Below, piece by piece: positions 44,566 through 53,537 of a DNA stretch of 64,000 bases. The translations under genes and the position numbers were made by a program. Position 1 is the first letter of the stretch. Every line of letters starts with the position of its first letter. Under the pieces are notes generated by a model. That model was not told the DNA's origin. It was given only the letters and a program-made list of their open reading frames with translations, and did not search any database. Location of the stretch: the NCBI RefSeq assembly GCF_004331645.1, contig NZ_SJSK01000009.1, positions 42,485-106,484 on the forward strand, written 5' to 3'. Source of the DNA: Pedobacter frigiditerrae (lineage in GTDB: Bacteria; Bacteroidota; Bacteroidia; Sphingobacteriales; Sphingobacteriaceae).

Positions 44566-47500
44566 ATGACAAAAAAAGATACATATTTAACCAAGCATAC
44601 GCTCAGGTTTAAAAATGGTGGATTTATTGCAATGGCTTTAACGCTTGCTTTATGTGCCAGTTTTTATTCTTCTGCTATCGCTAGTCCTGTTAAACTGAAC
44701 AGGGTTAATTCAATTAAAAATCTAAAATTTGATATTGTAATACGAGGCATTGTTAAAGATTCTACTGGTGCCGCGTTACCTGGTGCGGGTATTAAAGTTA
44801 AAGGACTTTCTACAAGTGTTGCAGCAGATGTTAATGGTGCATTTACAATTGCTGTTCCCGACCAAAATGCTGTATTGATAATAAAGTATGTTGGTTACGA
44901 TACCCAAGAAGTTACTGTAGGTACTAAAACAAACATTGAAATTGTAATGAAAGAAACAGTTGGCTCAGATCTAAAAGAGGTAGCAATTGTTGGTTTCGGT
45001 ACACAAAAGAAAGAAAGTTTAGTTGGTGCCCAGTCATCTGTAAATGCCGCAGAGCTTAGGCAACCAGTTTCTAGCATGAGCCAATTACTAGCTGGACGTA
45101 TTCCAGGTGTAGTGAATGTGACAAGAAACGGAGAACCTGGAGCAACTGGATCTGATATCTTTATCCGTGGTATATCTTCATTAACCGCAGGTGATAGAGG
45201 TCCGCTTGTGATTATTGACGGTGTGCCAAACCGTAACCTAAATGACATTAGTGTTTATGATGTTGAAAATTTCACTGTTTTAAAAGATGCCGCCGCAACT
45301 GCTGTTTACGGTATTAGAGGTGCGAATGGTGTGATTTTAATTAATACAAAACAAGGTAAAATAGGTACGCCAAGGATTAATGTTGATTATTATGAAGGTG
45401 TGACTAGATTTACCAAAAGACCAGAATTAATAGATGGTGTTGACTATATGAATTTAGCTAATGAGGCTAAATACTCAGATTATATTCGTGGTGGAGCTGC
45501 TGGCGCTTTTACACCTGCTTATACAATTGATGCGATACAAAAAACCGCAGCAGGCACAGATCCAATTCTATACCCAAATGTAAATTGGTTCGATGCTATA
45601 TATAAGGATTTTGGCAGAAATAGATCGGCTACGGCAAATTTATCTGGCGGTGTAAGTAATGCGAAGTACTATGTATCATTAGGTTATTACGGAGAAGATG
45701 GTTTGTTTAAAACTGATGAGGCGGTGAACTCTGCTGTAAAGCAAAACTTTAGTCGTTATAATATCAGTACCAATTTAAATTGGGATATAACAGGTACAAC
45801 AAAGTTGGATTTAGGCATCAAGGGAATCTTATCCCAGTCAAACTACCCAAGTAATTTAGGTGCACAGGATATTTTTAACCAAGCATTTTTAATTAACCCT
45901 ACCTCTTTCCCTATTCTATATCCAAACGGTAGCTTGCCGGGTATAAGTCCTCAGGCAGATCAGCGTAACCCTTATGGCGATATCACTAGAAATGGATATA
46001 GAATTGGTTACAATAATCAATTATATTCAAATCTTCGCTTAACACAAGATTTAAAAGAATTAACCCCAGGTTTGTCGGTTACTACCATGTTCTCTTTTGA
46101 TATCAATAACAATAATGCGATTGCGAGAACCAAGAGAGAGACCTTATACAGAATAAATCCAACCGATCCATACATTGTTCCTGGTAATCCTGCATCTGGC
46201 TATAAATATGGCTTAATTTTGCAAGGTCAAGATTTCTTGAATTATGCAATTGGTAATGGTGGCGATAAGAAAATGTATTTTGAGGCAGCCATTAACTATA
46301 ATCGTGTATTTGGTAAACATGCAGTGACTGGATTATTATTATATAATCAAAATGATAACACAACACCTTTTGCGGGGAATTTGACACTATCTCTTCCATA
46401 CAGGTTGCAAGGTGTTGCCAGTCGCGCTACTTATGCGTATGATAACAAGTATTTCTTTGAATTAAACGTTGGTTATAATGGGTCGGAGAATTTTGCGCCG
46501 GATAAACGTTATGGATTTTTCCCTGCTATAGGTATTGGCTGGTTACTTTCTAACGAGAAGTTTTTTGAAAAGTTGAAGAATACTTTCCAAATGGTTAAAT
46601 TCCGTTACTCTGATGGTATTGTAGGTAGTGGTGGTAGTGGTGGTGGTTATGCCGGTGCAGAAGGAGATCGTTTTTACTATCTAACTAAGGTTGGCTCTGC
46701 AAGCGGATATACATTTGGGCAAAATGGCAATATTTCTCCAGGCGGTTTAGGTGTAACGGCTTATGGTGTAGATGTTACTTGGGCTGAAACTCGCAAACAA
46801 GATCTAGGCTTCGAATTAAAAACATTGAATAACAATTTATCTTTAATTGTAGATTTCTTTAAAGAAAGAAGAGAAAATCAATTTATTAGCAGGGGAACAG
46901 TGCCAAATTATATCGGATTGGCTAACACGCCTATCGGTAATTTAGGTATTGTAGAAAATAGAGGTATTGATGGTACCATAACCTATGACGCCAAATTAGG
47001 AGGTGATTGGTCAATCAATTTGAGAGCCAATGCTACATTTAATAAAGACAAAGTAATAGAGAATGATCAGGCTCCAAAAGCTTTCCCTTGGTTAGAGCAA
47101 AGAGGAACCAATATTTTAGCATCTACACGTTTTGGTTATGTTGCCGAAAAATTATTCGAAAGTCAACAAGAAATTAACAGTAGCCCTACGCAGTTTGGTA
47201 CATTAATGCCTGGAGATATCAAATACAAAGATTTAAATGGCGATGGTAGAATTGATTCATTTGATCAGCAAATTATTGGTAGGGGTGATATTCCTAGTAC
47301 TACTTACGGTGCAGGTTTCTCGCTAACTTTTAAAAACTTCGATTTTGGTTTATTCTTCCAAGGACAACACAATGCAGACATCATTTTAGGAATTCCATCT
47401 TTCGCTAACTCTGGAGGTTTAGGTAACATGTTGGCAGTGGCTACCGACCGTTGGACTCCAGCCAATCCACGTCAAGATGCTGTTTACCCTCGTTTATCTT

Positions 47501-47769
47501 ATGGTGGTACAAACAATAACAATTACCAGGCAAGTACTTGGTGGTTAAGAGATGTTAATTTTTTAAGGTTAAAAAATGCAGACTTCGGTTATACACTTAA
47601 AAATGGTATCAAATCATTAGGCGTTAAACGTTTAAGGATATATGCTATGGGTTATAACTTGCTTACGTTTAGCAAGTTCAAACTTTGGGACCCAGAATTA
47701 TTAACAAATAATGGAACTAGATACCCCTTAACCAGTAACTACTCTTTAGGTTTAACCGCTAATTTTTAA
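44566..47769 (+). CDS. SusC-like TonB-dependent outer-membrane receptor
   Basis: 1067 residues. A signal peptide-like N-terminus is unusually long (cleavage near SSAIA, about 44). The carboxypeptidase-regulatory domain (GIVKDSTGAALPGAGIKVKG, about 62-150) is followed by LKEVAIVGFGTQKKESLVGA, the TonB plug (about 150-265, with LLAGRIPGVVNVT and VFIRGISS-type DIFIRGISS), and a large beta barrel. The SusC-specific plug ending AATAVYGIRGANGVILINTKQG is clear. SusD follows after 10 bases. It imports glycan or glycopeptide fragments through the outer membrane. Confidence 0.95.
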   Translation: MTKKDTYLTKHTLRFKNGGFIAMALTLALCASFYSSAIASPVKLNRVNSIKNLKFDIVIRGIVKDSTGAALPGAGIKVKGLSTSVAADVNGAFTIAVPDQNAVLIIKYVGYDTQEVTVGTKTNIEIVMKETVGSDLKEVAIVGFGTQKKESLVGAQSSVNAAELRQPVSSMSQLLAGRIPGVVNVTRNGEPGATGSDIFIRGISSLTAGDRGPLVIIDGVPNRNLNDISVYDVENFTVLKDAAATAVYGIRGANGVILINTKQGKIGTPRINVDYYEGVTRFTKRPELIDGVDYMNLANEAKYSDYIRGGAAGAFTPAYTIDAIQKTAAGTDPILYPNVNWFDAIYKDFGRNRSATANLSGGVSNAKYYVSLGYYGEDGLFKTDEAVNSAVKQNFSRYNISTNLNWDITGTTKLDLGIKGILSQSNYPSNLGAQDIFNQAFLINPTSFPILYPNGSLPGISPQADQRNPYGDITRNGYRIGYNNQLYSNLRLTQDLKELTPGLSVTTMFSFDINNNNAIARTKRETLYRINPTDPYIVPGNPASGYKYGLILQGQDFLNYAIGNGGDKKMYFEAAINYNRVFGKHAVTGLLLYNQNDNTTPFAGNLTLSLPYRLQGVASRATYAYDNKYFFELNVGYNGSENFAPDKRYGFFPAIGIGWLLSNEKFFEKLKNTFQMVKFRYSDGIVGSGGSGGGYAGAEGDRFYYLTKVGSASGYTFGQNGNISPGGLGVTAYGVDVTWAETRKQDLGFELKTLNNNLSLIVDFFKERRENQFISRGTVPNYIGLANTPIGNLGIVENRGIDGTITYDAKLGGDWSINLRANATFNKDKVIENDQAPKAFPWLEQRGTNILASTRFGYVAEKLFESQQEINSSPTQFGTLMPGDIKYKDLNGDGRIDSFDQQIIGRGDIPSTTYGAGFSLTFKNFDFGLFFQGQHNADIILGIPSFANSGGLGNMLAVATDRWTPANPRQDAVYPRLSYGGTNNNNYQASTWWLRDVNFLRLKNADFGYTLKNGIKSLGVKRLRIYAMGYNLLTFSKFKLWDPELLTNNGTRYPLTSNYSLGLTANF

Positions 47770-47779
47770 AATTTAAAAG

Positions 47780-49612
47780 ATGAAAAAAATATCAATATAT
47801 ACAGTTGCGATTTTGCTAATGGTTAGCAATTACAGCTGTAAGAAATTCCTAGATCAAGTACCTGATGACAGACTTACATTTGAACAAATGTATCAAAGAA
47901 AAAGTACGGTTGATCAAGCTCTAGCAAACGTCTATTCAACTTTGCCAGATCAAAACCAAGATCGTTCTGCTAGTGCATCTGGTAATATAGGCCCATGGAC
48001 AGCAGCTTCTGATGAAGCAGATTATACCTTGCCAAATTTTACTGAAAATGTTAATTCAGGTTCTTGGGACGCTACAAGCGGGCAGGTGAATTATCATTGG
48101 CAAAATTATTACAGAGGTATACAGGCAGCCAGTACCTTTATGGCTAATGTGTCTAGGTGTACAGATTGTAATATTGGTGGCATTGACCTTGTAAGCCGTT
48201 ACTTGAACGAAGCAAGGGCATTAAGAGCAATCTATTATTATTATTTGGTAAGACAGTATGGCCCAGTTGTGTTGTTAGGTAATGATCCTATCGCATCTGA
48301 TGCGCCACTTGAAGCCATCAGTAAGCCACGTAACTCAATGGACGAGTGTATTGACTATATTGTAGCTGAGTTGGATGCAACAATACCACGTTTACCAGCT
48401 ACCCCACAGGCAAATGAAGATTATGGACATGTGACAGCTTCGGTTGCGGAAGCTTATAAAATAAGAGCGTTATTAACTGCTGCTCGCCCGTTGTTCAATG
48501 GAAATACTGATTATGCGGCCTTGAAAAATAAAGATGGCAAACAATTGATTAGTCAGACAGCTAACGCTTCAAAATGGGCAAAAGTTGCTGCCGCTGCTAA
48601 AGCTTTTTTAACCAATCCAAGTTATTCAAGTTATGCTTTATATAGTGTGGCGGCAACTCCATCGGGTTTGCCGAACACTGCATTCAATAGGGCTTTTATA
48701 GCTACAAGAGATGTGATGTTAAATGGTTGGAACAGTGAAATCATTTTTGGAAGAGGTGGAGATGTAACATTTTATCAGTATTCCCTAGCCCCTAATCATT
48801 TAGGCGCTTCGGGGGGCGATAAAGGAGGCTCATTCTTATCTCCATCGCAACAATTGGTTGATGCGTTTTTTACTGCAAATGGCTTACCTATTCAGGATGA
48901 CCCTTCTTACTCAAATTCGGGAACGTCTGCTTATCAAGCACCAGATCCAAATGATCAGGGAGTTGCAAGAACCATCAATAATATGTACGTAAATCGTGAA
49001 CCTCGATTTTACTCAAATATCACATATACTGGTCGTAAATGGATCAATCCACAATCTAACATTGTTACTGATTTTACAAATAACGGTAACGCTGGTAAGG
49101 GTAATATTGCAAATAACGATTATACTAAAACTGGTTATACATCTAGAAAACATTTAACTGTTGCTGGTTGGACTACAGGTAGACCAGTATTTTCGATTAT
49201 CAGGTTGGCAGAAATCTATTTAAATTATATAGAAGCACTACAAGAATCGAACCCTTCTGATCCTGATATTTTGATTTACTTAAATAGAATTAGGAGTAGA
49301 GCTGGTATTCCAACTTATGGTTCTGGCGCTGGTGCAATTGCATTGCCAACTAATATGAGAGAAGCTATACGTGCCGAAAGAAGGGTTGAGCTGGCTTTCG
49401 AATTAGACAGGTACTTTTACACAAGAGAATGGAAAATTGCAGAAACCACTGATACCCAAATTAGAGGTTTAAATATTACTCAAAATGCTCCTGGATTTTT
49501 TACGCCTGTAGTTACCGAGAACAGGGTTTTTCAGAAGAAACATTATTTGTGGCCTATACCAAATGCTGAGGTGCAAAAAGTACCTTTAATTGTGCAAAAT
49601 ACTGGTTGGTAA
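47780..49612 (+). CDS. SusD-like substrate-binding lipoprotein
   Basis: 610 residues. The lipobox MVSNYSC (Cys20) is followed by KKFLDQVPDDRLTFEQMYQ, typical of SusD. TPR-type helices (LNEARALRAIYYYYLVRQYGPVVLL, about 145-169), FSIIRLAEIYLNYIEALQ (about 470) and RAERRVELAFELDRYFY (about 535) give the RagB/SusD pattern. It forms the lid over the SusC channel and binds the substrate at the surface. The 12-bp stem-loop after its stop may mark an RNA processing point. Confidence 0.95.
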   Translation: MKKISIYTVAILLMVSNYSCKKFLDQVPDDRLTFEQMYQRKSTVDQALANVYSTLPDQNQDRSASASGNIGPWTAASDEADYTLPNFTENVNSGSWDATSGQVNYHWQNYYRGIQAASTFMANVSRCTDCNIGGIDLVSRYLNEARALRAIYYYYLVRQYGPVVLLGNDPIASDAPLEAISKPRNSMDECIDYIVAELDATIPRLPATPQANEDYGHVTASVAEAYKIRALLTAARPLFNGNTDYAALKNKDGKQLISQTANASKWAKVAAAAKAFLTNPSYSSYALYSVAATPSGLPNTAFNRAFIATRDVMLNGWNSEIIFGRGGDVTFYQYSLAPNHLGASGGDKGGSFLSPSQQLVDAFFTANGLPIQDDPSYSNSGTSAYQAPDPNDQGVARTINNMYVNREPRFYSNITYTGRKWINPQSNIVTDFTNNGNAGKGNIANNDYTKTGYTSRKHLTVAGWTTGRPVFSIIRLAEIYLNYIEALQESNPSDPDILIYLNRIRSRAGIPTYGSGAGAIALPTNMREAIRAERRVELAFELDRYFYTREWKIAETTDTQIRGLNITQNAPGFFTPVVTENRVFQKKHYLWPIPNAEVQKVPLIVQNTGW

Positions 49613-49622
49613 ATTTATAAAT

Positions 49623-49655
49623 ATAGCACCGTGTGATAATTATACACGGTGCTAT
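49623..49655 (+). other. Perfect 12-bp stem-loop between SusD and the next gene
   Basis: ATAGCACCGTGT (49623-49634) pairs fully with ACACGGTGCTAT (49644-49655) around a nine-base AT loop. No T tract follows, so it is not a standard terminator. It could stabilise the upstream mRNA or act as an attenuating terminator. Confidence 0.75.
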
Positions 49656-49679
49656 CCCTTATCTTATAATGTAAAATCT

Positions 49680-50654
49680 ATGAAAAATATTTTTTTATCA
49701 TCTGGATTGGCTTTGGCCGCTTTAATCATTTCTTGTAATGCCAAAAAACAAAACTTGAATGTTGTTAAACCTATTCCGCCAGTAGTAGAAGTAGTTGACC
49801 CACCTGGCGCACCACCTAAACAATGGAAAGAACATTGGTTTGAACATGTTCAATTACTTAACCGGGTTTTTTACAACGGAAGTGTAGTTGTTTATTATGA
49901 TGATGCTGTAAGTAGATCTATTACTTGGCCAAATACTTATATGGCCGAGGCTTGGGAGTATACTAAAAAAACCTATGGACAATTTGGACCAGATCCTAAA
50001 CTATATGTAATCTATCATACTGGTAAATATGGAGGTGGGCACCCATCTACTTATATGGATGCGGGTCATGATTATCGAAACGTTACCGATTGTGGCAAAA
50101 ACGAAACCAATGCCTGGTCTTCTGGCACTGGAAATGACATCGATTTGTCAACTCACGAAATTGGACATATAGTGGAAGGAGCATCCAAAGGTGTACATGG
50201 TTCTCCGGCCTTTGATATTTGGCATGATAGTAAATGGATGGAAATTTACCAATACGATGTTTATTTAGGCTTAAATCGGACTGATGATGCAACTCGTTGG
50301 TTTGCCATGATGAATACTGGAACAGATTCTTATCCAAGAGCTAACACACATTGGTTTAAAGATTGGTTTTATCCTATTTATAATGGATATGGAAAATCAG
50401 CCGTGCTGAATAAGTTTTTTACATTGTTGGCGGAACACTTCCCTAAAACAAACTTTAACAATGGCATTACCACTTATCCAGAATATAGCAGGAAAATGAA
50501 TTTTGGTGAGTTTGTACATTTCTGGAGTGGCGCAGCAGGGGCAGATTTAAAAACACTTGCATTAAATGCCTTTGGAGACAAAGATGAAAAAGGTAATGAT
50601 TGGACAGTTCAATTAGCAACTGCAAAATCTACTTTTTCTGGTATCACCTATTAA
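49680..50654 (+). CDS. Putative zinc metallopeptidase lipoprotein (HEIGH motif)
   Basis: 324 residues. Lipobox AALIISC (Cys19). The zinc motif STHEIGHIVEG places HEIGH at 159-163; a candidate third ligand is Glu in KWMEIYQYDVY about 30 residues later, a gluzincin arrangement. The rest is rich in Trp and Tyr (WFKDWFYPIYNGYGKS). The family is not one I can name; it may be related to the basic-secretory-protein type peptidases that follow. The ATG at 49680 is chosen because the longer frame overlaps the stem-loop and lacks a signal peptide. Confidence 0.75.
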   Translation: MKNIFLSSGLALAALIISCNAKKQNLNVVKPIPPVVEVVDPPGAPPKQWKEHWFEHVQLLNRVFYNGSVVVYYDDAVSRSITWPNTYMAEAWEYTKKTYGQFGPDPKLYVIYHTGKYGGGHPSTYMDAGHDYRNVTDCGKNETNAWSSGTGNDIDLSTHEIGHIVEGASKGVHGSPAFDIWHDSKWMEIYQYDVYLGLNRTDDATRWFAMMNTGTDSYPRANTHWFKDWFYPIYNGYGKSAVLNKFFTLLAEHFPKTNFNNGITTYPEYSRKMNFGEFVHFWSGAAGADLKTLALNAFGDKDEKGNDWTVQLATAKSTFSGITY

Positions 50655-50709
50655 TAAAAACTTAAGATGAAGGTTAACATCTTTATACTAACAACTAAAA
50701 TACACACAA

Positions 50710-51708
50710 ATGTTTAAAAAAATTAGCACCATCATTTTACTTTCGGTATTTGTCCAATTTTCTTTTGCACAGAGAAATCAAGGTTTTAAGCTAACTATAT
50801 TAGATACTCAAAACAAAGTTGATGATAAGCAAAAGACAAAAATAACTGAGGCATTTAACGTTGTTTATCCCGAGTTTGCAAGGGCAGATGGTTACAGAAC
50901 AAAAAGAGATGTAACATTAGAGATTTCTGATGTACTACCAGAAAGTATGACAGCCCAAGCAGGTAAGATTGTTGTAAACAGCAATTGGTTGTTAAAGAAT
51001 AGCTCGAAATTTGAAAAAGAATTAAGAGTTAAGTTCGCTAAGAATTGGGTTTCTTCAGATACCATCAAAAAGAAAGGCTATCAATTGGTATTCATCAGCA
51101 AAGATCCAAATTTAGATCAAAACGTTAAAAAGAACCTGATTGATACTTATTTTAAAGTATACCCGAAATTGGTAAAAACTTACAATAAGAACTCTACTAA
51201 AGAAGTACTGTTTGTAGTAGATACCGCTTATAAAGCTGTAGCAGAAGCCAGTGGAGGACGTATATTGTTTAGTGCAGGATACATGAAAGCCCACCCAACA
51301 GATATTGATGTGGTAACACATGAAACAATGCACATTGTACAAGGTTACGGCTATAGTGCTGGGCCTGTTTGGCTAACAGAAGGCATAGCTGATTATGTAA
51401 GATATAAATTTGGGGTTGACAATATTGGTTCTAAATGGAGTTTGCCTAACTATAACGAAAAGCAAAATTATACAAACAGTTATCGCATCACAGCTCGTTT
51501 TTTTGTTTGGTTAGAGAAGAACATCAAGCCAGGTCTTATCTCTACGTTAGATGCCCAATTGAGAGCACATCAATATAACGAGCAATCATGGATAACACTA
51601 ACGGACAAAACATTGCCTGAGCTTTGGGCAGCGTATGGAAAAAATCCAGCTGTTGATTTAACCTATAGCGGCAAGGAAATAAAAAATGATAACAAGGCGA
51701 AATTGTAA
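50710..51708 (+). CDS. Basic-secretory-protein-type metallopeptidase with internal duplication
   Basis: 332 residues. Signal peptide to about 20 (FSFAQ). The catalytic part (about 123-332) has THETMHIVQGYG (HETMH 204-208) and WLTEGIADYVRYKFG (Glu224), the gluzincin pattern of the plant BSP family (PF04450). Residues 25-105 repeat the N-terminal part of this domain without the zinc motif: LDTQNKVDDKQKTKITEAF matches KDPNLDQNVKKNLIDTYF, and QAGKIVVNSNWL matches SGGRILFSAGYM. It is paralogous to the 52796 gene, which lacks the extra copy. Periplasmic or secreted; it cleaves protein substrates of unknown identity. Confidence 0.85.
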   Translation: MFKKISTIILLSVFVQFSFAQRNQGFKLTILDTQNKVDDKQKTKITEAFNVVYPEFARADGYRTKRDVTLEISDVLPESMTAQAGKIVVNSNWLLKNSSKFEKELRVKFAKNWVSSDTIKKKGYQLVFISKDPNLDQNVKKNLIDTYFKVYPKLVKTYNKNSTKEVLFVVDTAYKAVAEASGGRILFSAGYMKAHPTDIDVVTHETMHIVQGYGYSAGPVWLTEGIADYVRYKFGVDNIGSKWSLPNYNEKQNYTNSYRITARFFVWLEKNIKPGLISTLDAQLRAHQYNEQSWITLTDKTLPELWAAYGKNPAVDLTYSGKEIKNDNKAKL

Positions 51709-51842
51709 TTAATAACAAATTGTTGTTACTTATTAAGTTAAATGAGATTGTAAAAATGATAATGGAATCAATAAATAATGTTCCTTTTTTTATGAGGTAA
51801 ATCGATTTAACAATACCTTTATTGAAAATACAACCATTTAGA

Positions 51843-52778
51843 ATGAGTGCTGCTCGGGATTTAATGAAAGAAGATAATAGTACGATGAAGTTTACACCAT
51901 TAATATTAGGGGTAGACATAGGAGGGTCACATATAACTACAGGTATAGTAGATATAGAGAAGAAAGGGTTGATTCCTAAATCAATCAAAAGAAAGCATAT
52001 AGACTCAAGTGGGTCAGCAGAAAGCATTTTAAAAGGCTGGACGGAAATAATTAATGAATCTTTTGAGTGTTGCGAAGGCGAAATAAAAAGAATTGGAATT
52101 GCAATGCCGGGCCCATTTGATTATGAAAATGGAATTTCGCTGATAAAAGACCAAGATAAATTCAAGTCTTTATACCAGTTAAATATCAAACAAGAATTGG
52201 CTCAACGTTTAAACGTCCAGTTATCTGATATTAAATTTATTAATGATGCTGCTGCTTTTATGCAAGGTGAGGTTTTTTGTGGTGCAGCTAAAGGATACCC
52301 CAGGGCATTAGGATTAACGTTGGGTACTGGCCTGGGTTCTGCTGTGGTTGTAGATGGGCAATCAAAAGATGCTGAACTGTGGAGCTCAAAATTCTTAAAT
52401 GGTATAGCCGAAGATTATTTTTCTACAAAATGGTTTGTAAATAAGTACAAAAGCTTAACTGGTATAGAGTTAGATGGTGTAAAGGAGTTGGCCGATGTGG
52501 TAAAAACTGATTTATATGCCATGCAAGTATTTAACGAATTTGGCCGCGGATTGGGATATTTCTTAGCTGATATTATTAAAGAAACAAAATCGGAAGTTGT
52601 GATTTTGGGGGGTAATATTTCTCAGGCATTCAATCTATTTGCTCCTCATTTAATAGAGAACTTGAAAGCCCTTCATCTTGATACTGAAATTAAAATTACA
52701 GAACTAAACGAGCATGCTGCTTTAATTGGTGCAGCAAGTTCATGGGATTTAACAGTTAACAAAACCGAAAAAATATAA
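51843..52778 (+). CDS. ROK-family sugar kinase or regulator-like protein
   Basis: 311 residues. The phosphate-1 motif LGVDIGGSHITTGIVD (near 22-37), IGIAMPGPFDYENG, NDAAAFMQGE and LGLTLGTGLGSAVVVDG match the ROK kinase fold. The zinc-binding CxCGxxGC of many ROK glucokinases is absent. No DNA-binding N-terminus is seen, so it is more likely a sugar kinase, perhaps for mannose or glucose released by the locus. I chose ATG 51843; 51864 and 51885 are possible starts. It is 17 bases before the second BSP gene. Confidence 0.85.
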   Translation: MSAARDLMKEDNSTMKFTPLILGVDIGGSHITTGIVDIEKKGLIPKSIKRKHIDSSGSAESILKGWTEIINESFECCEGEIKRIGIAMPGPFDYENGISLIKDQDKFKSLYQLNIKQELAQRLNVQLSDIKFINDAAAFMQGEVFCGAAKGYPRALGLTLGTGLGSAVVVDGQSKDAELWSSKFLNGIAEDYFSTKWFVNKYKSLTGIELDGVKELADVVKTDLYAMQVFNEFGRGLGYFLADIIKETKSEVVILGGNISQAFNLFAPHLIENLKALHLDTEIKITELNEHAALIGAASSWDLTVNKTEKI

Positions 52779-52795
52779 ATAAAACTAAACAACCA

Positions 52796-53464
52796 ATGAA
52801 CAAAATTCTTTCCATTATTTTAGCATTTACTTTTGGTCTCAGCTTTGCTAAAGCTCAAGAAACCGAAACTTTTAAAGAAAAAGGATATACGTTAATCTTT
52901 AAAAATAATTATGCAAACCTCGATTCTGAATTAAAGAAGAGAATGGTTAAAACTTTCTTTAAAGTTTACCCACAACTTGCTAATGATTTTAATAAAAATA
53001 CCGCAAAGGAGGTTGTATTTCATGTAGATACGGCCTATACTGCAGTTGCTGCGACAGGCGGAGGTAGGATAGTTTACAACCCATGGTGGTTTGTGAAAAA
53101 CCCAGGGGATATTGATGTGGTAACACATGAGGTAATGCATGTAGTTCAGAGCTACGGCGGAGGAAGCGGGCCAGGCTGGTTAACAGAAGGTATTGCAGAT
53201 TATGTTCGTTTTAAATATGGAGTAGATAATCCAGGTGCAAAATGGACTTTGCCAGCTTTTAAGCCAGAGCATAGCTATAAAAATGCTTATCGTGTTACTG
53301 CCCGTTTTTTAAACTGGTTAGAAATAAATGGTAATAAAGGTATTGTAGTTAAATTAGATAATGCAATGCGAAGCCATACTTATAAAGACACTATATGGAA
53401 AGACCTTACAGGTAAAACCGTTGATGAACTTTGGGCTGCTTATGCTGCAAACCCTGGGGTGTAG
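52796..53464 (+). CDS. Basic-secretory-protein-type metallopeptidase
   Basis: 222 residues. Signal peptide to about 20 (AKAQ). BSP domain: LIFKNNYANLDSELKKRMVKTFFKVYPQ, then THEVMHVVQSYGGGSGPGWLTEGIADYVRFKYG with HEVMH at 111-115 and Glu131 as the likely zinc ligands. It matches residues 123-332 of the 50710 gene closely and starts directly with that domain, so it is the single-domain member of the pair. Secreted endopeptidase role is inferred; the family is named after plant proteins and its bacterial substrates are unknown. Confidence 0.85.
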   Translation: MNKILSIILAFTFGLSFAKAQETETFKEKGYTLIFKNNYANLDSELKKRMVKTFFKVYPQLANDFNKNTAKEVVFHVDTAYTAVAATGGGRIVYNPWWFVKNPGDIDVVTHEVMHVVQSYGGGSGPGWLTEGIADYVRFKYGVDNPGAKWTLPAFKPEHSYKNAYRVTARFLNWLEINGNKGIVVKLDNAMRSHTYKDTIWKDLTGKTVDELWAAYAANPGV

Positions 53465-53537
53465 CATATTAGTTATTAAGCAATAGAACAATTTAACAAT
53501 AAAACTGAACCAACAATCTTTAATCTCTATAAAAATA

